Shown one piece after another: positions 17,401-26,461 of a DNA stretch of 64,000 nucleotides. How positions within the stretch are numbered: the stretch's first letter is position 1; the number at the start of each line of letters is the position of its first letter. The position numbers and the translations under genes were made by a program. This stretch comes from Parvibaculum sp040216885. GTDB lineage: Bacteria; Pseudomonadota; Alphaproteobacteria; Parvibaculales; Parvibaculaceae. The DNA lies in the NCBI GenBank assembly GCA_040216885.1, contig JAVJOG010000017.1, positions 124,001 to 188,000 of the forward strand. The letters run 5' to 3'. A model generated the notes under the pieces. That model saw only the letters and a program-made list of their open reading frames with translations. It was not told the origin of the DNA and ran no database searches.

Positions 17401-17484
17401 CCGATGTTCACGGGGCGCTATGGCGACTACGACCATCTGGCGCGCGTCAAGGAATGGTCGGCTTCCGGCGGTGACGGCGAATGA
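14464..17484 (+). CDS. addB: AddB subunit of the AddAB helicase-nuclease (alphaproteobacterial type)
   Basis: A subunit of the AddAB complex that resects double-strand DNA ends for RecA loading, 1006 residues. The N-terminal region has inactivated-helicase features (ITILLPTRRAVRALGEAFL). The C-terminal PD-(D/E)xK nuclease shows GKADRIDLMKDGTLSIADYKTGS and then QLPLEAAM. The start at ATG 14464 (MPVDSRTLF) lies 25 bp after murU. The TGA overlaps the addA ATG. The longer open frame upstream is only the murU region read in another frame. Confidence 0.93.
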   Translation: MPVDSRTLFTMPPGTPFLERLAATLLADTTLGGRFGASELADITILLPTRRAVRALGEAFLRAGGGTALILPSIRTLGDVDEDDLILDPKGAGADALDLPPAMPPLERQLHLARMIVAGRGEDEARALALAADLGRFLDMGLTEGVDLATLAHLVPDEFADHWQITLEFLKLLTAAWPHALEQMGYMEQAERRNRLIRAQADLWRAHPPAAPVIAAGSTGSIPATADLLKVVASLPNGAVVLPGLDLDLDEESWSVIGEPGTASHPQYGMSKLLRHLDAAREDVALWPGCETETAPRARLLSEALRPAETTERWRARLAAMKKDAGAALDGLTMIEAAGERDEAGAIALLMREVVETPAKTAALVTPDRKLARRVAMELRRWKIEVDDSGGEPLAQTTPLAFMRLVAAMIAEDFAPVALLACLKHPLAAAGEEPAYFRARVRAMERIILRGPRPAPGMAGLRMACAAEKQARKESGRATAAFERDLAETLHLLDTVERDVSPMVGTWRDAAPLDALVRAHVETAERLSAAATQPGANRLWAREEGEAAADFIRELIDASPAFGPLDAKSWPRFFDQLAEGRVLRPRWGRHPRLFIWGPLEARLQHADRIILGGLNEGTWPAEAGIDPWLNRPMRAALGLDPPERRIGLAAHDFVEGVSAKEAVLTRAAKVEGTPTVASRWWLRLASVLTGLGHENAPRAPHWAVWGHDLDKPAMKIDPVRPRPAPPLDARPGRFSVTEIETLIRDPYAIYARKVLSLPVLDPLDADIAAAERGTIVHKALEKFVAAFPEKLPDHALQKLLEIGEGVFENAMERPGVAAFWWPRFRRIARWMIEYEREHRLGVSRSYAETLGEIEIGGLQRPVVLRGKADRIDLMKDGTLSIADYKTGSVPSKKQVEIGLSPQLPLEAAMAARGGFRDKGVPEALASRLVYLRLTGGETAGEERVTLDPGGDLAEEIFALLVALLKQYEDEATPYLSRPRPMFTGRYGDYDHLARVKEWSASGGDGE

Positions 17485-20400
17485 CCAAAGCGCGCGCACA
17501 ATCTCCTGGAAAATCGTCAGGCGCCGACGACGCCCAGCGCCGCGCATCCGATCCCGAAGCCTCGGTCTGGGTGTCGGCCAATGCGGGCTCCGGCAAAACG
17601 CACGCATTGACGACGCGCGTGGCGCGGCTGCTGCTGGCCGGCAACGCGCCCGAACGCATTCTCTGCCTCACTTTCACCAAGGCGGCGGCGGCCGAAATGT
17701 CGGCGCGTCTTTACAAGCGCCTCGGCGACTGGGCGATGATGGACGACAGGGCGCTCGCGGCGGAGATTCTGGGTATCGAAGGCAAGGCCCCCGACGCCGC
17801 GATGCTCCGGGAAGCACGCAAGCTTTTTGCTCGCGCCATTGAAACGCCGGGTGGGCTGAAGATCCAGACGATCCATGCCTTTTGTGAGCGCCTCCTCGGC
17901 CGATTTCCGCTGGAAGCGGGCGTGCCACCGCATTTCGATATTCTCGACGAGCGCGCTGCCACCGAGCTGATGGCAGACGTTCGCGACGCCGTTCTGCGTC
18001 GCGCTGGAAGGGAAGAAGGCACCGCCCTTTCGGCGGCGCTGGCGCATGTCGTGGCGCGCGTCGACGAACTGGCCTTCGGAAATCTGCTGAAGGAGATCAC
18101 GAGCCAGCGTGGAAACTTTTCCGAACTGATGGAAGGTTTTGGCGGCCTCGACGGCATCCGCGCCGCGCTGCGTCACGCGCTGTCGGTCGGTCCGGATGAA
18201 ACGGTCGAGGGTCTGCGCGCGGCGATTGCGAGCCTCCCCGAAGCCGCAATGCGTTCGGCCGTCGCGGTGCTTTCCGGCGGCACCAAAACCGATGTCGAAC
18301 GCGCGGAAATACTCTTCGGCTATCTCGAGACATCCGAAGATCGTACCGATGCCCTGGAAGACTATCTTTCCGTTTTCTTGACGCAGAAAAACGAACCGCG
18401 CAAAAGCCTGATGACGGCGAAGCGCGCCGGTGAGCATCCGCAGGCGGCGGAGGCGCTCTATGCGGAGCAGCAGAGAGTACTCGGTCTTTACGGGCGGATG
18501 CGCGCCGTTGCTGTTGCCGAAGCGACGGAGGCGATCCTGACCCTGGCGGTCGCCATTCTCGACACCTTCCGCGAGACCAAGCGCGCCCGCGCTTTGCTCG
18601 ACTATGACGACTTGATTTCGGCCACGCGCGACTTGCTGACGCGCAGCCGCATGGCCGCCTGGGTGCTCTACAAGCTCGACGGCGGTATCGATCATATTCT
18701 GGTCGATGAAGCGCAGGACACGAGCCCCGACCAGTGGGATGTGATTGCCGCATTGGCGGACGAATTCCTGGCCGGTCATGGCGCGCGCGAGCGCGTGCGT
18801 ACGATCTTTGCGGTCGGCGACGAAAAGCAGTCGATCTTCTCGTTCCAGGGTGCTGATCCCGCGCGCTTCGACGCGATGAAGCGTTACTTCGAGAAGCGCG
18901 TGAAGGCGGCCGAACGGAAATGGGACTATGTGCCGCTGACGCGCTCGTTCCGCTCCGTACCGGAAGTTCTGTCGGCGGTCGACAAGGTGTTTGCGCTCGC
19001 GCACGCCCGCGACGGGTTGACGGCCTCGGGCGATATGGACGATCACATCGCCTTCCGCGCGAAGGACGCCGGGCTTGTCGAAATCTGGCCGTTGGAAGTA
19101 AAAGACGACAACGACGATCCTCCTGTCTGGGACGCGCCGCTCAACTACATGTCCGAAACCGCGCCGATGGCGAAGCTCGCCGCGCGCATTGCCTCGACCA
19201 TCAAGGGTTGGCTCGTCAACGAGGAACCGCTCGCCGGGCGCGGCCGCCCGATCCGGCCCGGCGACATCCTGATTCTCGTGCGCCGCCGCAACGCCTTCGT
19301 TGCCGAAATGGTGCGGCATCTGAAAGAGCAGGGTATCGCGGTCGCCGGCGCCGATCGCATGGTGCTGACCGAGCAGCTCGCGGTGATGGACCTGCTGGCG
19401 CTGGCGCATTTTGTGTTGCTTCCCGATGACGACCTGACGCTGGCGACGGTGCTGAAAAGCCCGCTGGTCGGTCTGACCGAGGATGAGCTTTTCGATCTTG
19501 CGTTCGATCGCAAGGGACGGCTCTGGCGAGCGCTGCAGGAAAAAGCCAAGGGCAATGCGCGCTACGCCGCCGCCGAAGCGCTGCTTGCGGACCTCTTGGC
19601 GCGCGCCGACTTCGAGCCGCCCTATGAATTCTTCGCCCATGTTCTGGCCGAGAAGGGCCGCGAGCGCTTGCTGGCGCGGCTCGGGCCGGATGCCGCCGAT
19701 CCGATCGACGAGCTGCTGTCGCTGGCACTCGAATTTGAACGCCGCCATGCGCCCTCGCTCGAGGCGTTCGTGCATTGGGTCGAGCGCGGCGCCGCCGAGA
19801 TCAAGCGCGACATGGATCAGGGCCGCAACGAAGTGCGCGTGATGACGGTGCATGGCGCGAAGGGACTCGAAGCAGAGATCGTCTTCATGCCCGACACCTG
19901 CGCCACGCCGGGCGGTGCCCACGATCCGGCACTGCTCGAATTGCCGCTGCCCAACGATGGCCCGAAGCTTTTGCTCTGGCCGGTGCGCAAGAAGGACGAG
20001 GACGATGTAAGCGCCATCGCGCGCGAAGGCCACCGCCGTGTGCAGGCCGACGAGTATCGCCGCCTCCTCTATGTGGCGATGACGCGCGCCCGCGACCGGC
20101 TCTATGTGGCGGGTTATCGCGGCGTCAATCCGCCGCCGCCCGATTGCTGGTACGAACTCGTTTGCGAGGCTCTGCTTCCGGAGGCGCGGCAGGCTCTGCA
20201 TGCCGATGGCGGCACGGTCTGGCGCATTGAAGGCAGGCAGCAGCGTAAACCTGAATCAGAGACGGAAGCGGCGGGTGAGCCGCCGCCGGCGCTTCCGGAC
20301 TGGGCGCGACGCGCCGCCGTCGCCGAGCCGCGGCCTTCGCGGCCGCTCGCCCCGTCGCGTTTGCCGCCCGAGGGCATGGCCGAGCCCGCGCCGGTGTCGC

Positions 20401-20957
20401 CGCGATCCGGCGATGCGGCACGCCGCTTCCAGCGCGGCAGCCTGATCCACCGCCTGCTCGAAACGCTGCCCGAAATTGCCCCCGAAAAACAGCGTGAGGC
20501 GGCGATGCGCTATCTGGCGCTCCCCGCGCACGGGCTCGACAGGCCGGCGCGCGAGGAGATCGCGGACTCGGTTTTCCGTGTACTGAACGATGAGAGGTTT
20601 GCCAGCGTCTTCGCGCCCGGCAGCCGCGCCGAAGCGCCGGTCGCCGGCATGATCGATTTCGGCGGCGAGGCATTTCCGGTGACCGGCCAGATCGACCGTC
20701 TCTGCGTCGCGAACGATCGGGTGATGATCGTCGACTACAAGACGAATCGGCCCCCGCCCGCGGCGCCGGCAGAGGTCGCGCCCGCTTATGTGGCGCAAAT
20801 GGCCGCCTATCGTGCGGTGCTGGCGCGCATCTATCCGGGCCGCGAGGTGCGTTGTGCGCTATTGTGGACGGACGGCCCGACGCTGATGGAATTGCCCGCC
20901 GAAATGCTGGAGGATGCCCTGAAACCAGCGGCTTCTGCGGCAAAGCGCACGCCTTGA
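17481..20957 (+). CDS. addA: AddA helicase-nuclease
   Basis: The UvrD-like motor and nuclease subunit of AddAB, 1158 residues. Helicase motifs run in order: Walker A SANAGSGKTHALT, the Walker B segment ILVDEAQDTSPDQWDV, motif III VGDEKQSIFSFQGADP, motif V VMTVHGAKGLEAEIVF, and motif VI LLYVAMTRARDRLYVAG. The C-terminal nuclease has GQIDRLCV and VDYKTNRPP. It starts in an ATGA overlap with addB, as expected for subunits made in equal amounts. The trxA promoter overlaps its stop codon. Confidence 0.96.
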   Translation: MTKARAQSPGKSSGADDAQRRASDPEASVWVSANAGSGKTHALTTRVARLLLAGNAPERILCLTFTKAAAAEMSARLYKRLGDWAMMDDRALAAEILGIEGKAPDAAMLREARKLFARAIETPGGLKIQTIHAFCERLLGRFPLEAGVPPHFDILDERAATELMADVRDAVLRRAGREEGTALSAALAHVVARVDELAFGNLLKEITSQRGNFSELMEGFGGLDGIRAALRHALSVGPDETVEGLRAAIASLPEAAMRSAVAVLSGGTKTDVERAEILFGYLETSEDRTDALEDYLSVFLTQKNEPRKSLMTAKRAGEHPQAAEALYAEQQRVLGLYGRMRAVAVAEATEAILTLAVAILDTFRETKRARALLDYDDLISATRDLLTRSRMAAWVLYKLDGGIDHILVDEAQDTSPDQWDVIAALADEFLAGHGARERVRTIFAVGDEKQSIFSFQGADPARFDAMKRYFEKRVKAAERKWDYVPLTRSFRSVPEVLSAVDKVFALAHARDGLTASGDMDDHIAFRAKDAGLVEIWPLEVKDDNDDPPVWDAPLNYMSETAPMAKLAARIASTIKGWLVNEEPLAGRGRPIRPGDILILVRRRNAFVAEMVRHLKEQGIAVAGADRMVLTEQLAVMDLLALAHFVLLPDDDLTLATVLKSPLVGLTEDELFDLAFDRKGRLWRALQEKAKGNARYAAAEALLADLLARADFEPPYEFFAHVLAEKGRERLLARLGPDAADPIDELLSLALEFERRHAPSLEAFVHWVERGAAEIKRDMDQGRNEVRVMTVHGAKGLEAEIVFMPDTCATPGGAHDPALLELPLPNDGPKLLLWPVRKKDEDDVSAIAREGHRRVQADEYRRLLYVAMTRARDRLYVAGYRGVNPPPPDCWYELVCEALLPEARQALHADGGTVWRIEGRQQRKPESETEAAGEPPPALPDWARRAAVAEPRPSRPLAPSRLPPEGMAEPAPVSPRSGDAARRFQRGSLIHRLLETLPEIAPEKQREAAMRYLALPAHGLDRPAREEIADSVFRVLNDERFASVFAPGSRAEAPVAGMIDFGGEAFPVTGQIDRLCVANDRVMIVDYKTNRPPPAAPAEVAPAYVAQMAAYRAVLARIYPGREVRCALLWTDGPTLMELPAEMLEDALKPAASAAKRTP

Positions 20958-20982
20958 CCTTGGCGGGGTGCGTTCCTAGATT
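20954..20982 (+). promoter_or_regulatory. Predicted trxA promoter
   Basis: TTGACC (20954-20959) and TAGATT (20977-20982) are separated by exactly 17 bp. The -35 box overlaps the TGA stop of addA. The leader to trxA is about 90 bases, with GC-rich stems near 21020-21060. Confidence 0.65.
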
Positions 20983-21076
20983 TGATGTTACGTAGAACTT
21001 ATGCCCCTCGTATCCGCGCCCCGGCGGCGCGCAGGCTCGCCCCGGTAAAACGGGGAAGGGCCAGGAAAGGAAGAAG

Positions 21077-21397
21077 ATGGCGACCAACAAAGTGACCGAC
21101 CAATCCTTCGAGAGCGATGTGCTGGATGCGTCCGGCCCCGTTCTGGTCGATTTCTGGGCGGAGTGGTGCGGCCCCTGCAAGCAGATCGGCCCGGCACTGG
21201 AAGAGATCGCCAAGGATTATGGTGGCAAGCTGACCATTGCGAAGATCAACATCGACGAGAACCCGAATGTGCCGACGAAGTATGGCGTGCGCGGCATCCC
21301 GACGCTGATGATCTTCAAGGACGGTCAGGTGGCCGCAACCAAGGTCGGCGCGCTGCCCAAGGGCAAGATCGTCGAATGGATCGACAGCGCGCTCTGA
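21077..21397 (+). CDS. trxA: Thioredoxin
   Basis: A cytoplasmic disulfide reductant of 106 residues with the active site WAEWCGPCKQ (C31, C34) and the cis-Pro segment VRGIPTLMIFKDG. It reduces ribonucleotide reductase and many other proteins, using electrons from thioredoxin reductase. A purine-rich ribosome site (AGGAAAGGAAG) precedes the ATG. It has its own promoter within the addA 3' end and its own terminator, so it is probably expressed apart from addAB. Confidence 0.97.
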   Translation: MATNKVTDQSFESDVLDASGPVLVDFWAEWCGPCKQIGPALEEIAKDYGGKLTIAKINIDENPNVPTKYGVRGIPTLMIFKDGQVAATKVGALPKGKIVEWIDSAL

Positions 21398-21417
21398 TCG
21401 CTTCCACGAGAACTTTG

Positions 21418-21448
21418 AAAGGCCGGTTCGAAAGAACCGGCCTTTTTA
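21418..21448. terminator. Bidirectional terminator between trxA and folC
   Basis: AAAGGCCGGTTC-GAAA-GAACCGGCCTTTTT gives a 9-bp GC-rich stem flanked by A and T runs, so it can work on both strands. The folC stop codon lies in its distal arm. Confidence 0.92.
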
Positions 21449-22768
21449 TGTGTGGTCGCGAAGGATGTGTCCGGCGAGATAAAGCGAACCGCAGATGAGT
21501 ACGCGGGGGCTCGCACGTCCGGCATCGACGGTTGCCCGCGCGACGGCGCTCTCGAGCGAGGCGGCGGGCGTTGCGTCGAGCCCCGCGGTGCGCGCGGCCT
21601 CGGCAAGCTTTTCGGCCGGCAGTGAAGCCGGCGCATCCGGGATCGTTACTGTCTCGACATGCGCGGCAAGCCCCGCGAAAGGCGCAAAGAAGCCTGCCGC
21701 GTCTTTCGTGTCCAGCATGCCGGCGACAAGCACCAGCGGTTTCGGATCCCGCGCGGCGAGATCGGCCATGGTCTCGGCGACGGCACGCCCGGCGGCGGGA
21801 TTATGCCCGCCATCGAGCCAGATATCGCTTTCCTTCGGCAACAGCTCGATCAGCGGTCCGCGCGTCAGCCGCTGCAGGCGCGCTGGCCAGTCGGCATGGG
21901 TAAGCCCGTCGGCGATTGCCGCGCGGTCGAGCGGCAGGATACCGGATTGGCGTAGCGCGCAGATCGCAGTGCCCGCATTGTCGATCTGGTGACGGCCGGC
22001 AAGGCGCGGCAGCGGCAGGTCGAGCAGGCCCGCCTCGTCCTGATAGACAAGCGCACCGGCCTCCTCATGCGCGGTGAAATCCTGACCGTGAATGAAGAGC
22101 CTCGTGCCGGTTTTCTCGGCCGCCATTTCGATGGCGACGCGCGCCTCGTCGGGCTGCGGACCGATGATAGCGGGCACCCCGCGCTTCAGAATGCCGGCCT
22201 TCTCCGTCGCGATCAGCGCGATCGTGTCGCCGAGAAACGCCTGGTGGTCGAGATCGACCGGCGTGATGACCGATACGGCCGGCTTCTCAACCACATTGGT
22301 CGTGTCGAGGCGCCCGCCCATGCCGACCTCCAGGATCAGCGCATCGGCCGGCGCGCGTGAGAAAGCGAGCAGCGCCGCGCAGGTGGTGATCTCGAAAAAC
22401 GTGATCGGCTCGCCATTGTTGGCGCGTTCGCATTCGTCGAGCAAGGCGGCAAGCGCCGGTTCCTCGATGAAGGCGCTCTGCGGCCGGCCGGCAAGACGGA
22501 TGCGTTCGTGAAAGCGCACGAGATGCGGCGAGGTGTAGCTGTGAACGGCATAGCCGCCCGCTTCAAGGCAGGCGCGCAGATAGGCGGCGACCGAGCCCTT
22601 GCCGTTGGTTCCGGCGATGTGGAAGACCGGCGGCAAGGCGCGCTCCGGATGGCCGAGTGCCGCGAGCAGCCGCCATGTGCGGTCGAGCGAGAGGTCGATC
22701 AGCTTCGGATGAAGCCCGGTCAACCGCTCGAGAATGGTGTCGCTGGCTGCGAGGATCTTTTCGTTCAC
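21446..22768 (-). CDS. folC: Bifunctional folylpolyglutamate / dihydrofolate synthase
   Basis: A 440-residue Mur-ligase-family enzyme that adds glutamate to folates and, in bacteria with the bifunctional form, joins dihydropteroate to glutamate. The ATP-binding loop is HIAGTNGKGSVAAYLRA. The DHP/THF-binding region has SYTSPHLVRFHERIR, and the C-terminal ligase domain has WLDGGHNPAAGRA. It begins with GTG in a GTGA overlap with the accD stop and is the last gene of the minus-strand run. Confidence 0.96.
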   Translation of the reverse strand: MNEKILAASDTILERLTGLHPKLIDLSLDRTWRLLAALGHPERALPPVFHIAGTNGKGSVAAYLRACLEAGGYAVHSYTSPHLVRFHERIRLAGRPQSAFIEEPALAALLDECERANNGEPITFFEITTCAALLAFSRAPADALILEVGMGGRLDTTNVVEKPAVSVITPVDLDHQAFLGDTIALIATEKAGILKRGVPAIIGPQPDEARVAIEMAAEKTGTRLFIHGQDFTAHEEAGALVYQDEAGLLDLPLPRLAGRHQIDNAGTAICALRQSGILPLDRAAIADGLTHADWPARLQRLTRGPLIELLPKESDIWLDGGHNPAAGRAVAETMADLAARDPKPLVLVAGMLDTKDAAGFFAPFAGLAAHVETVTIPDAPASLPAEKLAEAARTAGLDATPAASLESAVARATVDAGRASPRVLICGSLYLAGHILRDHT

Positions 22769-23676
22769 GGCGCCGGCGCGGGCAACGTCACCGGCACATT
22801 GGTGCCGGCCTGCCGCGTGTTGCGCGGCCGGTGCGTCATCAGCCGGACGATGCGCGCCAGCGTCTCCTTCATCTTGTGGCGATGGACGATCATGTCGATC
22901 ATGCCGTGCTCGAACTGGAATTCAGCGAGCTGGAAGTCGGCAGGCAGCTTTTCGCGGATCGTCTGCTCGATGACGCGGCGGCCCGAAAATCCGATCAGCG
23001 CTTTCGGCTCGGCGATCTGAATATCGCCCAGCATCGCATAGGATGCGAGCACACCGCCGGTCGTGGGATCGGTCAGCACGACGATGAACGGAAGCCCCGC
23101 CTCGCGCAGGAGCTGGATCGCAACCGTCGTGCGTGGCATCTGCATCAGCGACAGGATACCTTCCTGCATCCGCGCGCCGCCGGCGGCGGTGAAGAGAATA
23201 TAGGGCGCTTTCTTTTCAAGCGCTGTCTCGGCGCCGCGAATGATCGCTTCACCGGCTGCCATCCCGAGCGAACCGCCCATGAAGGAGAAATCCTCCACCG
23301 CAACCACAGTCTCGACGCCGTCAAGCGGTCCATGCGCAACCGTCACGGCGTCGTCGCGGCCGGTCTTGCTGCGCGCTTCCTTCAGGCGATCCGGATATTT
23401 CTTCTGGTCGCGGAATTTCAGCGGGTCGAGCGTCACGCCGTTCACCGGCACGATCTGGTAGTCGGCATTGTCGAAAATCGAGGCGAGGCGCTCCTTGGTG
23501 CCGAGGCGCAAATGATGATCGCATGAGGGACAGACGCGCATTGCCGCGTCGAGATCGCGATGGAAGATCATCTCGCCGCAATTACCGCATTTGTGCCAGA
23601 GATTGTCGGGCGTCTGTTCGCGCTTCTTGAAAACCCGCTGGATTTTCGGCCGGACGACATTGTTGATCCAGTTCAT
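22765..23676 (-). CDS. accD: Acetyl-CoA carboxylase carboxyltransferase beta subunit
   Basis: The beta half of the carboxyltransferase that makes malonyl-CoA for fatty acids, working with AccA. The N-terminal C4 zinc finger is visible (C30, C33, C49, C52; KCGNCGEMIFH and CPSCDHHLR). The crotonase-fold core has FMGGSLGMAAGEAI and GGARMQEGILSLMQM. The usual length is about 300 residues, and this one has 303. It sits 12 bp after trpA, the common alphaproteobacterial order trpA-accD-folC. Confidence 0.97.
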   Translation of the reverse strand: MNWINNVVRPKIQRVFKKREQTPDNLWHKCGNCGEMIFHRDLDAAMRVCPSCDHHLRLGTKERLASIFDNADYQIVPVNGVTLDPLKFRDQKKYPDRLKEARSKTGRDDAVTVAHGPLDGVETVVAVEDFSFMGGSLGMAAGEAIIRGAETALEKKAPYILFTAAGGARMQEGILSLMQMPRTTVAIQLLREAGLPFIVVLTDPTTGGVLASYAMLGDIQIAEPKALIGFSGRRVIEQTIREKLPADFQLAEFQFEHGMIDMIVHRHKMKETLARIVRLMTHRPRNTRQAGTNVPVTLPAPAP

Positions 23677-23688
23677 GGGCTTTCCCTC

Positions 23689-24528
23689 TTATTCCGCAGC
23701 GGTGGCGCGTGCGCCGTGAACGCCGTCGGCAAGCTTGCGCACGAAATCGAGAACGCGGTCGGCCGCACCCGGTTTCACCCGGCCCTGCGCGTCGATTTCG
23801 GCGGCAATGGCGTCGACGATGGCCGAACCGACCACGGCGCCGTCGGCATTGCGGGCGATTTCGGCGGCCTGCTCGGGTGTGCGGATTCCGAAGCCGACAG
23901 CGACCGGCAACGAAGTGTGGCGCTTGATGCGTGCCACCGCAGCCGCGACGTTGCGCGCCTCGGGGCTCGCCGACCCGGTGATACCATTGATCGAGACGTA
24001 GTAGACAAAGCCCGACGTGTTGGCGAGAACGGCCGGCAGGCGCCTGTCGTCGGTCGTCGGCGTTGCGAGCCGGATGAAATTGAGGCCCGCCCGCATGGCG
24101 GGCTCGCAGAGCTCGTCGTCTTCTTCGGGCGGCAGATCGACCACGATCAATCCGTCGACGCCGGCCTCGGTGGCGCGGGAAAGGAACAATTCGACGCCCA
24201 TGTGGTAGATCGGATTGTAGTAGCCCATCAGCACGATCGGGGTGTCGCTGTCGCCGGCGCGAAACCGGCGCACGAGTTCGAGCGTCTTCATCATGCTGGC
24301 GCCCGCTTTCAGCGCGCGCTGTGTCGATGCCTGGATCGCCGGCCCGTCGGCCATCGGATCGGTGAAGGGCATGCCGAGTTCGATCACGTCGGCCCCGGCG
24401 CCAGGCAGGCCTTTCAGGATCGCCAGCGTCGTATCGAAATCGGGATCGCCGGCCGTGATGAAGGTGATGAAGCCCGCGCGGGCTTCCGCTTTCAGCCGCG
24501 CGAAGCGCTTGTCGAGCCGCGTCGTCAC
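23689..24528 (-). CDS. trpA: Tryptophan synthase alpha subunit
   Basis: Cleaves indole-3-glycerol phosphate to indole, which is channelled to TrpB. The 279-residue protein has the catalytic Glu in DVIELGMPFTDPMADGP and the catalytic Asp in GLIVVDLPPEE. The phosphate-binding GFGIRTPEQ and YVSINGITG are also present. The start is GTG 24528, in a GTGA overlap with the trpB stop. The upstream open frame adds 19 residues without family support. Confidence 0.97.
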   Translation of the reverse strand: MTTRLDKRFARLKAEARAGFITFITAGDPDFDTTLAILKGLPGAGADVIELGMPFTDPMADGPAIQASTQRALKAGASMMKTLELVRRFRAGDSDTPIVLMGYYNPIYHMGVELFLSRATEAGVDGLIVVDLPPEEDDELCEPAMRAGLNFIRLATPTTDDRRLPAVLANTSGFVYYVSINGITGSASPEARNVAAAVARIKRHTSLPVAVGFGIRTPEQAAEIARNADGAVVGSAIVDAIAAEIDAQGRVKPGAADRVLDFVRKLADGVHGARATAAE

Positions 24529-25772
24529 AGCGTCACCCCCAGATGATCGGCAACCGCGAACACGTCCTTGTCGCCGCGTCCGCACATGTTCATCACCAGC
24601 AGATGATCCTTCGGCAGCGTCGGTGCGAGCTTCGAGACGAAAGCCAGCGCGTGCGAAGGTTCGAGCGCCGGAATAATGCCTTCGAGCCGCGAACAGAGCT
24701 GGAAGGCCTCAAGCGCTTCCTTGTCGGTCGCCGACACGTATTCGGCACGGCCCGTCTCGTGCAGCCATGCGTGTTCCGGCCCGATGCCCGGGTAGTCGAG
24801 CCCGGCCGAAATCGAATGCCCGTCCTTGATCTGCCCGTCATCGTCCTGCAGCAGATAAGTGCGGTTGCCATGCAGAACGCCGGCCGAACCGCCTTTCAGC
24901 GAGGCGCAATGCTCGCCGGTTTCGATGCCCTTGCCGGCTGCCTCGACGCCGTAGATTTTCACCGACGGGTCGTCGAGGAAGGGATGGAACAATCCCATCG
25001 CATTGGAACCGCCGCCGATGCAGGCGACGAGCGAGTCGGGCAGGCGGCCTTCGCGCTCCAGCATCTGTTCCTTCGTTTCGCGTCCGATCACCGACTGGAA
25101 GTCGCGCACCATCGCCGGATAAGGATGGGGGCCCGCGACCGTACCGATCAGGTAGTAGGTGTTCTCGACATTGGTCACCCAGTCGCGCAGCGCCTCGTTC
25201 ATTGCATCTTTCAGCGTGCCGGTGCCGGACGTGACCGGCACGACCTCGGCGCCGAGCAGTTTCATGCGGAAGACGTTGGGTTTCTGCCGTTCGATGTCGG
25301 TGGTACCCATATAAACGACGCAGGGCAGGCCGAAACGCGCGCAAACCGTGGCGGTTGCGACGCCGTGCTGGCCGGCGCCGGTTTCGGCGATGATGCGCGT
25401 CTTGCCCATACGCATCGCAAGCAGGATCTGCCCGAGGCAATTGTTGATCTTGTGGCTGCCGGTATGGTTGAGCTCGTCGCGCTTCATGTAGATTTTCGCG
25501 CCACCGTCGCGCCCGGCCGCCGCTGCCTGTTCACGAAAGTGTTCGGTCAGGCGCTCGGCGAAATAGAGCGGGCTCGGACGGCCCACATAGTCGCGCTGCA
25601 TGAAATCGATCTGCGCCTGGAAGGCTGGGTCGTTCTTCGCGGCGGTGTAGGCCTTGTCGAGGTCGAGCACCAGCGGCATCAGTGTTTCGGCGACGAAGCG
25701 GCCGCCGAAAATGCCGAAGCGGCCGCGCTCGTCGGGACCGTTGCGGAAGGAATTGGCTTGCGATGCGCTCAC
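24525..25772 (-). CDS. trpB: Tryptophan synthase beta subunit
   Basis: A PLP enzyme of 415 residues that condenses indole and serine to tryptophan. The PLP lysine is in LNHTGSHKINNCLGQ and the phosphate-binding glycine loop is CIGGGSNAMGLFHPF. The start codon is GTG, with a GAAAGAGAAAG purine tract upstream. It lies between trpF and trpA, all in one direction, forming the usual trpFBA unit. Confidence 0.97.
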   Translation of the reverse strand: MSASQANSFRNGPDERGRFGIFGGRFVAETLMPLVLDLDKAYTAAKNDPAFQAQIDFMQRDYVGRPSPLYFAERLTEHFREQAAAAGRDGGAKIYMKRDELNHTGSHKINNCLGQILLAMRMGKTRIIAETGAGQHGVATATVCARFGLPCVVYMGTTDIERQKPNVFRMKLLGAEVVPVTSGTGTLKDAMNEALRDWVTNVENTYYLIGTVAGPHPYPAMVRDFQSVIGRETKEQMLEREGRLPDSLVACIGGGSNAMGLFHPFLDDPSVKIYGVEAAGKGIETGEHCASLKGGSAGVLHGNRTYLLQDDDGQIKDGHSISAGLDYPGIGPEHAWLHETGRAEYVSATDKEALEAFQLCSRLEGIIPALEPSHALAFVSKLAPTLPKDHLLVMNMCGRGDKDVFAVADHLGVTL

Positions 25773-25807
25773 GCTCGAACTTTCTCTTTCAACAGCCGGC
25801 GCTGCCG

Positions 25808-26455
25808 TCAGGCGGCTTTCGCCGCGCGAATAAAGGCTTCGATCGCCGCCGGATCCTTCTGTCCCGGCGCGCTTTCGACACCGGATGAAACATCGACCGC
25901 TTCGGCGCCGGTAATACGGATTGCCTCGGCGACATTGCCGGCGTTGAGGCCGCCTGAAAGCATCCAGGGCATTTCCGGCCGATGGCCCGCAATCAGCGAC
26001 CAGTCGAAGGCCAGACCATTCCCGCCCGGCAGCGCGCCCGCCATAGATTTAGGTGGTTTGGCGTCGAACAGCAACAAATCGGCGGAATCTCGGTAAATAA
26101 CGGCGCGAAGCGGGTCTTCGGGTCCGGCGACGCCGATCACCTTCATCAGGGTCAGACCGAAGCGCGCCTTGAGGTAAATGAGCCGCTCCGGCGTTTCCTC
26201 GCCATGAAGCTGCAACATGTCGGGCTTGAGCGCCTCGACGACGGCATCGAGCGTCCGGTCGTCGGCATCGACGGTGAAGGCGACCTTGAGCACGGACGAC
26301 GGAACATGTGGCGCAAGCATTGCGGCCTGTTCATATGTCAAATGGCGCGGGCTCTTCGGATAGAAGGCGAAACCCAGATAGTCGGCACCGGCTTCGACCG
26401 ATGCCCGGATGGTTTCCGGTGTCGAGAGGCCGCAGATTTTTACGCGGACGGTCAT
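25808..26455 (-). CDS. trpF: Phosphoribosylanthranilate isomerase
   Basis: A TIM-barrel enzyme of 215 residues catalysing the Amadori rearrangement in tryptophan synthesis. The catalytic Cys is in VKICGLSTPETI and the catalytic Asp in LLFDAKPP. The phosphate-binding segments SGGLNAGNVAEA and VDVSSGVESAPG are typical. It is six bases downstream of pyrF and is followed by trpB. Confidence 0.95.
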   Translation of the reverse strand: MTVRVKICGLSTPETIRASVEAGADYLGFAFYPKSPRHLTYEQAAMLAPHVPSSVLKVAFTVDADDRTLDAVVEALKPDMLQLHGEETPERLIYLKARFGLTLMKVIGVAGPEDPLRAVIYRDSADLLLFDAKPPKSMAGALPGGNGLAFDWSLIAGHRPEMPWMLSGGLNAGNVAEAIRITGAEAVDVSSGVESAPGQKDPAAIEAFIRAAKAA

Positions 26456-26461
26456 CGCTGG

